The notes under the pieces: generated by a model
The model's database searches: none
Told to the model about the DNA's origin: nothing
What the model saw: only the letters and a program-made list of their open reading frames with translations
Part shown: piece by piece, positions 1-5,348 of the stretch
Layout: the number at the start of each line of letters is the position of its first letter
How positions within the stretch are numbered: position 1 is the first letter of the stretch
Position numbers and translations under genes: made by a program
NCBI GenBank assembly: GCA_017632495.1
Contig: JAGBRG010000348.1
Coordinates: 1-5,475 of the forward strand
DNA: 5,475 nucleotides
From: Spirochaetales bacterium
GTDB lineage: Bacteria > Spirochaetota > Spirochaetia > Sphaerochaetales > Sphaerochaetaceae
Direction of reading: 5' to 3'

Positions 1-41
1 GGATGTTTCTTTTTTACTAGAGATATTATAAAATTGCCGAC

Positions 42-719
42 ATGAAAAAAACGTTCAGCACAGAGCTTTCATATGTCATTGGCATAGTGATTATCGCTCT
101 TGGGGTGGCCTTTATGGAAAAGCCGGATTTCGGTGTCTCCATGGTGGTTGCTCCGGCCTATATCCTTCATCTGAAGATTTCTCAGACATACAGCTTCTTC
201 ACCTTCGGGATGGCCGAGTACACCTTGCAGGCGGTAGTTCTGATTCTCATGATCATTGTTCTGAGGCGTTTTAAGGTAAGTTATCTTTTTTCATTCCTGA
301 CGGCGGTAATATACGGATTTATTCTGGACTTCTGCATGGTATTGGTTTCCCACATCAATATGGACACCATGGCTTTGAGGGTCCTTTATTACATAATAGG
401 AATGCTTTTGTGCTCGATGGGAATCTCGCTATTGTTTCACACTTACATAGCACCTGAGGTGTACGAGCTGTTTGTGAAGGAAATATCTGCCAAATACAAG
501 TGGAACATCCACCATGTGAAGACCTGCTATGACATCTGCTCCTGTCTTGTGGGAGTTGCCCTGTCATTTATTTTCTTCGGATTCGGAGTTTTCCGCGGTG
601 TGAAGCTTGGAACTATAATCTGTGCCCTGATCAACGGAACGCTTATCGGATTCTGCTCAAAATTCCTTGAGAAGCATTTTGAATTCAAGGACACGTTCCA
701 GCTGAGAAAGTACTTCTGA
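42..719 (+). CDS. YczE/DUF6198-type multi-pass membrane protein
   Basis: A 225-residue integral membrane protein. Hydrophobic segments lie near residues 9-25, 58-75, 80-101, 112-133, 163-183 and 187-206, giving about six membrane spans. The segment GVSMVVAPAY (31-40), the FxxGxxxY stretch near 54-60, the RRFK charge cluster (75-78) and the SFLTAVIYGFILD stretch (84-96) resemble the YitT/YczE/YyaS (DUF6198) family of Bacillota. Members of that family have no firmly established substrate. An in-frame stop at 18-20 limits upstream extension, and starting at the next ATG (114) would remove the first membrane span, so the ATG at 42 is chosen. No good Shine-Dalgarno site precedes it, and a promoter cannot be judged from 41 bases. 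It is convergent with mgtE and ends 24 bases before the mgtE stop codon. Family assignment is by recognition; function is unknown. Confidence 0.8.
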   Translation: MKKTFSTELSYVIGIVIIALGVAFMEKPDFGVSMVVAPAYILHLKISQTYSFFTFGMAEYTLQAVVLILMIIVLRRFKVSYLFSFLTAVIYGFILDFCMVLVSHINMDTMALRVLYYIIGMLLCSMGISLLFHTYIAPEVYELFVKEISAKYKWNIHHVKTCYDICSCLVGVALSFIFFGFGVFRGVKLGTIICALINGTLIGFCSKFLEKHFEFKDTFQLRKYF

Positions 720-734
720 AGCTGCCAAAGAAAG

Positions 735-760
735 CAACCGTCCTCAGAACAGGACGGTTG
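735..760 (-). terminator. Rho-independent terminator of mgtE, probably shared with the convergent gene
   Basis: Ten perfect base pairs (735-744 with 751-760; CAACCGTCCT / AGGACGGTTG) close a six-base loop. On the minus strand the stem is followed by CTTTCTTTGG, a fair U-rich tail for mgtE. On the plus strand it is followed by TTGCTATCTT, a weaker tail for the gene ending at 719. The mgtE stop codon (744-746) lies at the stem-loop junction, so the last codons of mgtE form one arm of the hairpin. Confidence 0.8.
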
Positions 761-2135
761 TTGCTATCTTCAGATAAACAAGAAGTGAAAGTGCGTCGAC
801 GATTGTTGTGATGAACGGACTTGCCATGACAGCAGGGTCAAAGCCGAGTTTTTTCGCAACCAGAGGGAGCGTACATCCGATCATCTTTGCAAGCACGACC
901 GTAAGTGACATTGTGACGCTGACCACAACGGCAACCAGCGGGAAGGAATAGGTCACAGCCTCGGCCATGTTGCCGAAGATCATTCCGTCCACAAGAATCA
1001 CCTTTCCGAAACACACAATACCCAGAGCAAGGCCGCACATCAGGGCTGTTGTGAACTCTTTAAGAAGAACCTTTCCAAGATCCTTGAAATCAAGCTCGCC
1101 CAGTGAGATTGCACGGATAACAGTCACAGATGACTGGGAACCTGAGTTTCCGCCTGTGTCCATCAGCATCGGGATGAAGGCCGTAAGAATGACCAGCTGG
1201 GACAGGGCCTTTTCGAAACTTGTGATGATCAGGCCTGTGAATGTGGCGGAAATCATCAAGAGCATCAGCCAGGGGATTCTGTGCTTGAACAGCTCCCATG
1301 GGGAGGTCCTGATATAGGACTTCTCGTACGGGGTCTGAGCGGACATGATCGTGATATCCTCGGTGGCCTCTTCTTCCATGACGTCCATGGCATCGTCGAA
1401 TGTGATGATACCGACCATTCTGTTGTCGCGGTCAACAACAGGCAGTGCCATGAAGTTGTACTTTGACATCTGCTTGGCAACTTCTTCCTGGTCCATCATG
1501 GTGCTTACCGTGATGACGTTTGTCGTCATCAACGTCTCCACCGCAACCTGCTGATCCTTTGCAAGCATCAGGTCCTTTGCCGAGACGAGGCCGAGAATCC
1601 TGTTGAATCTGGAAAGGACGTAACAGGTATAGATCGTCTCTTTGTCCACGCCCGTATCACGGATTCTCTGAAATGCCTGGCTTACTGTCATGTTCGGAGA
1701 AAGCGAGATGAACTCCGTGGTCATGATCGATCCTGCGCTGTTTTCCGGGAACTGCAGAATCTCGTTGATCTCGCGGCGCCTGTCCGGTGTGACGTGCATC
1801 AGGATCCTGCTGACGACATTGGCCGGCATCTCTTCGACGATGTCCGCAGCGTCATCGACATACAGCTCATCCAGGACCTGCTTGAGCTCAGTATCCGAGA
1901 ATCCCTTAATCAGAAGCTCCTGATTATCGGGGTCCATTTCGACAAATGTGTCCGCTGCCAATGCTTTAGGAAGCAGGCGGAACATGATGGGAATCTGGTC
2001 CTCTGCCAGCTCATCAAATATCGATGCGATATCTGATGGGTTCATCGTGACCAGAATATCCTTTACGGTTGAGTACTTCTTGTTTTCAACCAATACCTTC
2101 AAGGTTTCTTCAACGCTTACGTTATGCTGTGCCAT
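744..2135 (-). CDS. mgtE: Magnesium transporter MgtE
   Basis: A 463-residue Mg2+ channel with the complete family architecture: a helical MgtE_N domain (about 25-130), a CBS-domain pair (about 136-258), a linking helix and a five-helix membrane domain (about 285-463). The signature GGNSGSQS lies at 328-335, followed by the conserved IR (340-341). D433 (in FDPAVMASP) and D447 (in TTIVDALS) are 14 residues apart, as are D418 and the pore residue D432 of Thermus thermophilus MgtE, so the ion-pathway acidic residues appear intact. In the known family, the cytosolic N and CBS domains bind Mg2+ and close the pore when Mg2+ is plentiful. Length is normal. The ATG at 2135 follows AGGGAG on the minus strand with about 8 bases between, which supports this start. 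The gene is divergent from cysK and has a long structured leader (see 2136-2437). Confidence 0.97.
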   Translation of the reverse strand: MAQHNVSVEETLKVLVENKKYSTVKDILVTMNPSDIASIFDELAEDQIPIMFRLLPKALAADTFVEMDPDNQELLIKGFSDTELKQVLDELYVDDAADIVEEMPANVVSRILMHVTPDRRREINEILQFPENSAGSIMTTEFISLSPNMTVSQAFQRIRDTGVDKETIYTCYVLSRFNRILGLVSAKDLMLAKDQQVAVETLMTTNVITVSTMMDQEEVAKQMSKYNFMALPVVDRDNRMVGIITFDDAMDVMEEEATEDITIMSAQTPYEKSYIRTSPWELFKHRIPWLMLLMISATFTGLIITSFEKALSQLVILTAFIPMLMDTGGNSGSQSSVTVIRAISLGELDFKDLGKVLLKEFTTALMCGLALGIVCFGKVILVDGMIFGNMAEAVTYSFPLVAVVVSVTMSLTVVLAKMIGCTLPLVAKKLGFDPAVMASPFITTIVDALSLLVYLKIATTVLF

Positions 2136-2222
2136 AACAAATTCTCCCTGACGTTATCAGAGTTGACGAGTACAAATGCAGATGTGACGATGTGTGAGAT
2201 GGATTTCTCAGCGTTTGTTAAC

Positions 2223-2301
2223 GGAGGACTCCAGATCAGGCACAGGGTCGGAATCTGCGAATAATCTACTATTACTGCCAGCTTCCACTCACGCGTCCTC
2301 C
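2223..2301 (-). promoter_or_regulatory. Compact stem-closed RNA element in the mgtE leader
   Basis: On the minus strand GGAGGAC (2301-2295) can pair with GTCCTCC (2229-2223), giving seven base pairs around 65 nt. Inside is a second hairpin: GGAA/TTCC, a mismatch, CTG/CAG, an internal loop, then TAAT/ATTA. After it comes an apparently unpaired segment containing CCTGATCTGG. That ten-base string also occurs in thiamine pyrophosphate riboswitches, but the other conserved parts of that riboswitch are absent. The nested layout is typical of structured leaders. No known class is recognised. Confidence 0.35.
2272..2292 (-). CDS. Possible six-codon leader peptide (uORF) upstream of mgtE
   Basis: On the minus strand a GGAGG motif (2301-2297) is followed after four bases by GTG (2292-2290). 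This opens a reading frame for the peptide MSGSWQ, with GTG read as Met. It ends at TAA and is followed directly in frame by TAG and TAG (2274-2266), three stops in a row. The Shine-Dalgarno site is itself one arm of the 2223-2301 stem, so its access could change with folding. The spacing is on the short side and the frame is tiny, so chance is a real possibility. Confidence 0.22.
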   Translation of the reverse strand: MSGSWQ

Positions 2302-2421
2302 TATGATCGCAATCTTTATTCCGCGCCGCTCTTGTGCTTCGTCTCATGGCCGTACAGAAAGTACTGTCCATTCGACTCATCACAATTCGGCATCGAACTA
2401 AAGCTTGCTCGAATAATATAA

Positions 2422-2437
2422 TTGGGCGAATGCCCAA
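2422..2437. repeat. 16-bp inverted repeat near the proposed mgtE transcription start
   Basis: TTGGGC (2422-2427) and GCCCAA (2432-2437) are perfect inverted arms around GAAT. The repeat lies just downstream of the proposed mgtE -10 box, so it could be an operator. On the minus strand it could instead be a small hairpin followed by an AT-rich tract at the very start of the mgtE transcript. No regulator can be assigned from sequence alone. Confidence 0.4.
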
Positions 2438-2443
2438 GAATAG

Positions 2444-2472
2444 ATTTTATCAATTAGCCGATGCCGATGCAA
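2444..2472 (-). promoter_or_regulatory. Candidate mgtE promoter
   Basis: On the minus strand TTGCAT (2472-2467) and TAAAAT (2449-2444) are separated by 17 bases. The -10 box matches the sigma-A consensus at five of six positions; the -35 box is weak. Initiation would fall near 2437. Two and a third copies of the hexamer GCCGAT (2457-2470) lie in the spacer and -35 region. Confidence 0.35.
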
Positions 2473-2490
2473 TACATAAAAAGAGGGAAT

Positions 2491-2506
2491 TGAGAGGCCT
2501 CTCTCA
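2491..2506. repeat. Palindrome between the divergent mgtE and cysK promoters
   Basis: TGAGAG (2491-2496) and CTCTCA (2501-2506) are inverted arms, and a perfect 12-bp self-complementary core lies at 2492-2503. It sits upstream of both proposed promoters. It could be an operator, but nothing else in the window matches it. Confidence 0.3.
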
Positions 2507-2512
2507 CAAGTC

Positions 2513-2564
2513 AAAAAATATTTTTTCAGGATTGTTGACAAAAGACTGCGCTTTGCGTTATCAT
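2513..2564 (+). promoter_or_regulatory. cysK promoter with AT-rich upstream element
   Basis: A consensus -35 box TTGACA (2535-2540) is followed after 18 bases by TATCAT (2559-2564), a five-of-six match to the -10 box. An A6-TA-T6 tract (2513-2526) lies just upstream of the -35 box, where an UP element would be. Initiation is expected near 2571. It looks like a strong sigma-A promoter, which suits control by a repressor. Confidence 0.75.
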
Positions 2565-2567
2565 CAT

Positions 2568-2590
2568 AACCAAGTAAACCAGTAGGTTTA
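2568..2590. promoter_or_regulatory. Operator at the cysK transcription start, likely for the CymR-like regulator
   Basis: The segment starts with AACC-A-AGTAA and has AGGTT at 2584-2588. It contains a perfect inverted repeat TAAACC-AGTA-GGTTTA (2575-2590). The same outer elements, AACC-N-AGTAA and AGGTT, occur in the promoter of the Rrf2 gene (5303-5322, read on the minus strand) with an overall length differing by one base. The position over the expected start site is typical of repression. Binding by the Rrf2 protein is inferred from this shared motif. Confidence 0.6.
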
Positions 2591-2626
2591 GTAGAAAATG
2601 AATTTCAACGGCTGCAATGGCCATAT

Positions 2627-2633
2627 GGGGAGG
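2627..2633 (+). promoter_or_regulatory. Ribosome binding site that sets the cysK start
   Basis: GGGGAGG lies six bases before the ATG at 2640. The earlier in-frame ATG at 2598 has no such site and would add 14 residues that are not part of the family, so 2640 is taken as the start. Confidence 0.85.
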
Positions 2634-2639
2634 CACAAT

Positions 2640-3572
2640 ATGTCAAGAATCTTTTCAAACATCACAGAGCTGGTCGGCGGAACTCCGCTTGTGAAGGTCG
2701 GCAATTATTCAAAGGCACATGAGCTTGAGGCAACTGTTCTGGTAAAGCTCGAGTATCTGAATCCTGCAGGAAGCGTCAAGGACAGAATCGCAAAGGCCAT
2801 GATCGAGGATGCCGAGAAGAAGGGTCTTCTGAAGAAGGGCTCTGTCATCATCGAGCCTACAAGCGGAAACACCGGAATCGGACTTGCAGCCATTGCAGCA
2901 TCAAAGGGCTACAGAGCAATTCTGACAATGCCAGAGACGATGAGCGTAGAGCGCCGCAACCTTCTTAAGGCCTATGGTGCTGAGATTGTTCTTACAGAGG
3001 GTGCCAAGGGAATGAAGGGAGCCATTGCCAAGGCCGAAGAGCTTGCAAAGGAAATTCCCAACAGCTTCATTCCAGGACAGTTTGTGAACCCGGCAAACCC
3101 GGCAGCACACAGATCCACAACAGGACCTGAGATCTGGGCCGATACAGACGGAAAGGTTGATTACTTCGTAGCCGGTGTCGGAACAGGCGGAACACTTACG
3201 GGTGTCGGCGAGTTCCTCAAGTCACAGAACCCGAAGATCAAGGTTGTTGCAGTTGAGCCTGAGACATCACCCGTTCTTTCAAAGGGAACTCCGGGACCGC
3301 ACAAGATCCAGGGAATCGGAGCCGGTTTTGTTCCTGATACTCTGAACACCAAGATCTATGACGAGATCATTCCTGTTTCCAACGAGGATGCCTTTGCAAC
3401 AGGCAAGGAGATTGCAAGACGTGACGGAATACTGGTCGGAATCTCATCAGGTGCTGCTCTATATGCCGCAACAGTTCTTGCAAAGAGACCTGAGAACAAG
3501 GGTAAGACAATTGTGGTTCTTCTCCCGGATACAGGTGACAGATACCTCTCAACACCGCTTTTCCAGGACTGA
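2640..3572 (+). CDS. cysK: Cysteine synthase A (O-acetylserine sulfhydrylase)
   Basis: A 310-residue cytosolic PLP enzyme making L-cysteine from O-acetyl-L-serine and sulfide, the last step of cysteine synthesis. The family hallmarks are all present: the PLP-binding lysine K47 in PAGSVKDR; the substrate loop TSGNTG (74-79); [17 protein letters not shown] (150-166); the phosphate-binding loop GVGTGGT (179-185); [13 protein letters not shown] (218-230); GISSGAA (267-273); and the ending [12 protein letters not shown]. Length is normal for CysK. An earlier in-frame ATG (2598) is rejected because GGGGAGG precedes 2640. It is transcribed from its own promoter and ends before an AT-rich repeat segment. 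No strong terminator follows; there is only a short CTCT/AGAG hairpin near 3580-3594. The shared operator and the Rrf2 gene 1.3 kb away place it in a cysteine-responsive regulon. In Bacillus subtilis CysK also acts as co-repressor partner of CymR. Confidence 0.96.
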   Translation: MSRIFSNITELVGGTPLVKVGNYSKAHELEATVLVKLEYLNPAGSVKDRIAKAMIEDAEKKGLLKKGSVIIEPTSGNTGIGLAAIAASKGYRAILTMPETMSVERRNLLKAYGAEIVLTEGAKGMKGAIAKAEELAKEIPNSFIPGQFVNPANPAAHRSTTGPEIWADTDGKVDYFVAGVGTGGTLTGVGEFLKSQNPKIKVVAVEPETSPVLSKGTPGPHKIQGIGAGFVPDTLNTKIYDEIIPVSNEDAFATGKEIARRDGILVGISSGAALYAATVLAKRPENKGKTIVVLLPDTGDRYLSTPLFQD

Positions 3573-3611
3573 GTGTAAACTCTCCGAATTAGAGATTTCC
3601 TTTTGAATCAG

Positions 3612-3676
3612 TTTTTCACTTTAAGCCGGGTCAAACCTGGCTTATAGTGAAAAACTTTTGTATTTATAGTGAAAAA
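3612..3676. repeat. Upstream 65-bp repeat module (one inverted and two direct half-sites)
   Basis: The module holds TTTTTCACT (3612-3620), then AGTGAAAAA at 3646-3654 and again at 3668-3676. The first two copies are inverted and form a long hairpin: nine pairs, one T-T mismatch, TAAGCC/GGCTTA, one G-T pair, GGT/ACC, and a three-base CAA loop. The two direct copies start 22 bases apart, about two helical turns. The same geometry (34 then 22 bases) recurs at 4767-4831. The module lies just before the ATPase/STAS-like gene, where it could act as operator or promoter-proximal binding array. A possible -10 box TATTAT follows at 3702-3707. Confidence 0.85.
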
Positions 3677-3725
3677 TTCTTGTAGTTTTCAGCTTTCTAT
3701 GTATTATTGACTTAGGAGCATTGTC

Positions 3726-4766
3726 ATGAGTTTTTCGAAGTCCAAAAGAAATGCAATTGAAAACTACATTCTTGAGAAGATAGCCATTTCAGAACCTGAT
3801 GTAATAACAAAGACGAAAGAAGCTTTTTCCTTAAGTATAAACTCCGTATACAGATACTTGAACAATCTCATCGACAAAGGCAATATCGAACGAAAACGAA
3901 ACGGTGTCTATTCTATTGTAAATAAAGTCCATAGATTCAAATTGCTTCGGGAAAAGAAAGAACTTGATGATGAGCAGAAGATATATGACAGATATATTTA
4001 CCCGGAATTAATAAGTGGTCTTCCGGAAAACGTCAGAATGATTTGGGATTTTTCGTTTACTGAGATGATGAACAATGTCATAGATCATTCTTTTTGCACT
4101 GAAGCTACCTGTGTTGCATTATCTAATCTTTCATATACGGCCATCACAATCTATGACAATGGAGTAGGTATTTTTAAAAGCATCAAGGACTGGTTCGGTC
4201 TGGACAGCATAGAGGATGCTATTGCTGAACTGTTTAAGGGACGAGTCACAACAGATTCAGCAAATCACTCTGGAGAAGGGATTTTTTTCACATCAAGATT
4301 GCTGGATGAGTTCGCAGTTCTTTCGAGCGGGAAAGTTTTTACACATAATCGATTCGATGAAATAATCGCAGACTTTAAGGAGTTTCCCGGATTTGAGAGA
4401 TGGCAGAACTTAAAGGGGACCATCGTGTTTATGAAGCAGTCGAACATAAGCAATAAAAATGTTTCGGAAATACTTGAAAGATTTTCTGATGAAGATACGG
4501 CGGAGTTCTCAAAAACAAGTATTCCGATTAAAGAGTTTTTTGATACATATCCGGTATCTAGATCCCAGGCCAAAAGATTATGTGCCAGGTTAAATGTGTT
4601 CAAGGAAATTGAACTTGATTTTGAAGGTGTTTCTGATATTGGACAGGGCTTTGCAGATGAAGTATTCAGGGTGTTCCAGGACAGGAATCCGGAGATAATT
4701 ATTAAAGCAATAAATATGACTCCCAATGTGGAACGAATGTTCAAGCATGTAACTTTCCGCAAATAG
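3726..4766 (+). CDS. Winged-helix, GHKL ATPase and STAS-like (DUF4325-type) fusion protein
   Basis: A 346-residue soluble protein in three parts. Residues 7-65 look like a winged helix-turn-helix, with a likely recognition helix at 38-50 and a wing at 52-64. Residues about 85-240 are a GHKL-type ATPase: the N-box has E113, N117 and H121 in the ExxxNxxxH spacing of the SpoIIAB/RsbW kinases, the G1 box is DNGVG (144-148), and the second glycine motif is GEGIF (183-187). Residues about 263-340 resemble the STAS-like DUF4325 domain, with the typical LDFEGVSDIGQGFADE (297-312). No membrane segment is seen. AGGAG lies seven bases before the ATG, which supports the start. In the SpoIIAB/SpoIIAA system an anti-sigma kinase and a STAS partner are separate proteins; here both folds and a DNA-binding domain are in one chain. 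An ATP-dependent transcription switch is an inference. The gene is clearly more AT-rich than cysK, and matching repeats flank it, which suggests transfer. No biological role is known to me. Confidence 0.85.
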   Translation: MSFSKSKRNAIENYILEKIAISEPDVITKTKEAFSLSINSVYRYLNNLIDKGNIERKRNGVYSIVNKVHRFKLLREKKELDDEQKIYDRYIYPELISGLPENVRMIWDFSFTEMMNNVIDHSFCTEATCVALSNLSYTAITIYDNGVGIFKSIKDWFGLDSIEDAIAELFKGRVTTDSANHSGEGIFFTSRLLDEFAVLSSGKVFTHNRFDEIIADFKEFPGFERWQNLKGTIVFMKQSNISNKNVSEILERFSDEDTAEFSKTSIPIKEFFDTYPVSRSQAKRLCARLNVFKEIELDFEGVSDIGQGFADEVFRVFQDRNPEIIIKAINMTPNVERMFKHVTFRK

Positions 4767-4831
4767 ATTTTCACTTTAAATAATACCTAACATGTTTTAA
4801 AGTGAAAAACTTTTGTATTTAAAGTGAAAAA
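4767..4831. repeat. Downstream 65-bp repeat module, same orientation as the upstream one
   Basis: It begins directly after the stop codon of the ATPase/STAS-like gene. TTTTCACTTTAAA (4768-4780) and TTTAAAGTGAAAA (4796-4808) are perfect 13-bp inverted arms around 15 bases. AGTGAAAAA occurs at 4801-4809 and 4823-4831, again 22 bases apart. Bases 4801-4831 match 3646-3676 at 30 of 31 positions, while the bases inside the hairpins differ. It ends 11 bases before the stop codon of the convergent Rrf2 gene, so it is not an obvious promoter for any gene in the window. It may also end transcripts weakly, but it has no GC-rich stem. Confidence 0.85.
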
Positions 4832-4842
4832 CTTACGACAAC

Positions 4843-5271
4843 TCAGATACTGTAGTCATAGCTTTCCATTCTGCGGTCCAGAATGTTCTGCAGAGTGATT
4901 CCTTCAAGGTAGCCGTTGACGACGTCATAAAGGCCCTGCCAGATAGGCAGAAGCTGGGCGTCCGATGCGGCTGCTGCGTCTGAAGGGTCTTCCAGATTCT
5001 GAACGGGGGCAAGACTTCCCTCGGAAAGTCTCAGAACATCGGCTATGGTGTATTTGTCAGGAGATTTTGCAAGCATGTAGCCGCCTTGGGCTCCGCGGAC
5101 TGTCTTAAGGATTTCAGGTCTGTTTAAAAGAGCTACAATCTGCTCAAGGTATTTTTTTGAGATGTTTTGTCTTGCTGAGATATCTTTCAGGGCGACAGGG
5201 CCTTCCTGATAGTGCTCGGCAAGATCCAGCATGACGCACATGGCATAATGGCCTTTGGTGGAAATAAGCAT
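4843..5271 (-). CDS. cymR: Rrf2-family transcription repressor, CymR-like
   Basis: A 142-residue Rrf2 regulator starting MLISTKGHYAM. The winged helix covers about residues 1-70, with the recognition helix near 38-50 (SKKYLEQIVALLN) and the wing RGAQGGYMLAKSP (59-71). A dimerisation helix and a C-terminal tail follow. The segment EGSLAPVQNLEDP (84-96) parallels EGPISPVEVLEDE of Bacillus subtilis CymR as I recall it. The three clustered cysteines of Fe-S members such as IscR or NsrR are absent; the only cysteine is C12. This favours CymR, the repressor of cysteine and sulfur genes. The last residues are YDYSI; a C-terminal isoleucine is used by CysE and other proteins that dock in the CysK active site. 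A frame extension to a TTG at 5286 is possible, but GGAGG (5277-5281) lies five bases before the ATG at 5271. Its own promoter contains the presumed operator, suggesting autorepression. Confidence 0.85.
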   Translation of the reverse strand: MLISTKGHYAMCVMLDLAEHYQEGPVALKDISARQNISKKYLEQIVALLNRPEILKTVRGAQGGYMLAKSPDKYTIADVLRLSEGSLAPVQNLEDPSDAAAASDAQLLPIWQGLYDVVNGYLEGITLQNILDRRMESYDYSI

Positions 5272-5276
5272 GAAAA

Positions 5277-5281
5277 CCTCC
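5277..5281 (-). promoter_or_regulatory. Ribosome binding site that sets the cymR start
   Basis: On the minus strand GGAGG is followed by five bases and then ATG (5271). A longer frame starting at TTG (5286) would place this site inside the coding sequence and add five residues before the conserved LISTKG start, so it is rejected. Confidence 0.85.
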
Positions 5282-5297
5282 GTCAACAGACGAGACT

Positions 5298-5327
5298 ATA
5301 ATAACCTGTAAGTTACTAGGTTTTCAA
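5298..5327 (-). promoter_or_regulatory. cymR promoter
   Basis: On the minus strand TTGAAA (5327-5322) and TATTAT (5303-5298) are separated by 18 bases, a good sigma-A-type promoter. The spacer is filled by the operator at 5303-5322, so a bound repressor would block RNA polymerase. Initiation is expected near 5291, leaving a leader of about 20 bases. Confidence 0.7.
5303..5322. promoter_or_regulatory. Operator in the cymR promoter, presumed autoregulatory site
   Basis: Outer arms AACCT and AGGTT are perfect inverted repeats around ten bases, and an inner GTAA-G-TTAC palindrome overlaps them. Read on the minus strand it begins AACC-T-AGTAA and ends AGGTT, matching the cysK site at 2568-2588. 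Rrf2 regulators commonly repress their own promoters, which fits its place between the -35 and -10 boxes. Confidence 0.65.
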
Positions 5328-5348
5328 GGATTAAAAAGTAATTATAAC

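Larger units (their letters stand above)
2136..2437 (-). promoter_or_regulatory. Long structured 5' leader of mgtE, candidate cis-regulatory RNA
   Basis: If the promoter proposed at 2444-2472 is right, the mgtE transcript has a leader of about 300 nt. It holds several possible helices. TTGGGC/GCCCAA (2422-2437) sits near the start. A GTAC/GTAC hairpin extended by TGG/CCA lies at about 2347-2370. A compact element closed by GGAGGAC/GTCCTCC lies at 2223-2301. Long leaders on Mg2+ transporter genes often carry the M-box (ykoK) riboswitch. I searched by eye for the M-box conserved blocks and did not find them. The leader could be a divergent or different RNA sensor, a leader-peptide system, or plain intergenic sequence. 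No protein gene of normal size is supported in this region on either strand. Confidence 0.4.

Noticed and set aside
967..1317. A 116-codon plus-strand frame
   Set aside because: It is antisense to the membrane domain of mgtE, a common shadow pattern.
2223..2301. Thiamine pyrophosphate riboswitch, because of CCTGATCTGG on the minus strand
   Set aside because: The CTGAGA block on the 5' side and the closing CCAGCGTAGG block are missing, and mgtE is not a thiamine gene.
2117..2437. A 106-codon minus-strand frame across the mgtE leader
   Set aside because: It overlaps the mgtE start in another frame, has no family resemblance and covers the structured leader.
2334..2585. An 83-codon plus-strand frame before cysK
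   Set aside because: It runs through the cysK promoter and operator, has a random-looking composition and no ribosome site.
2161..2597. Cysteine T-box leader ahead of cysK
   Set aside because: No T-box sequence (GGTGG...ACCGCG type) is present, and a strong promoter lies only about 70 bases before the cysK start.
4265..4774. A 169-codon minus-strand frame with a hydrophobic stretch resembling a membrane anchor
   Set aside because: It lies fully antisense to the ATPase/STAS-like gene, whose motifs are clear, and begins in the repeat module without a ribosome site.
3612..4831. CRISPR array or insertion sequence with terminal inverted repeats
   Set aside because: There are only two modules, in direct rather than inverted orientation, with no spacers series and no transposase.
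4843..5271. IscR or NsrR identity for the Rrf2 protein
   Set aside because: The cysteine cluster needed for the Fe-S cofactor is absent; only one cysteine (C12) exists.
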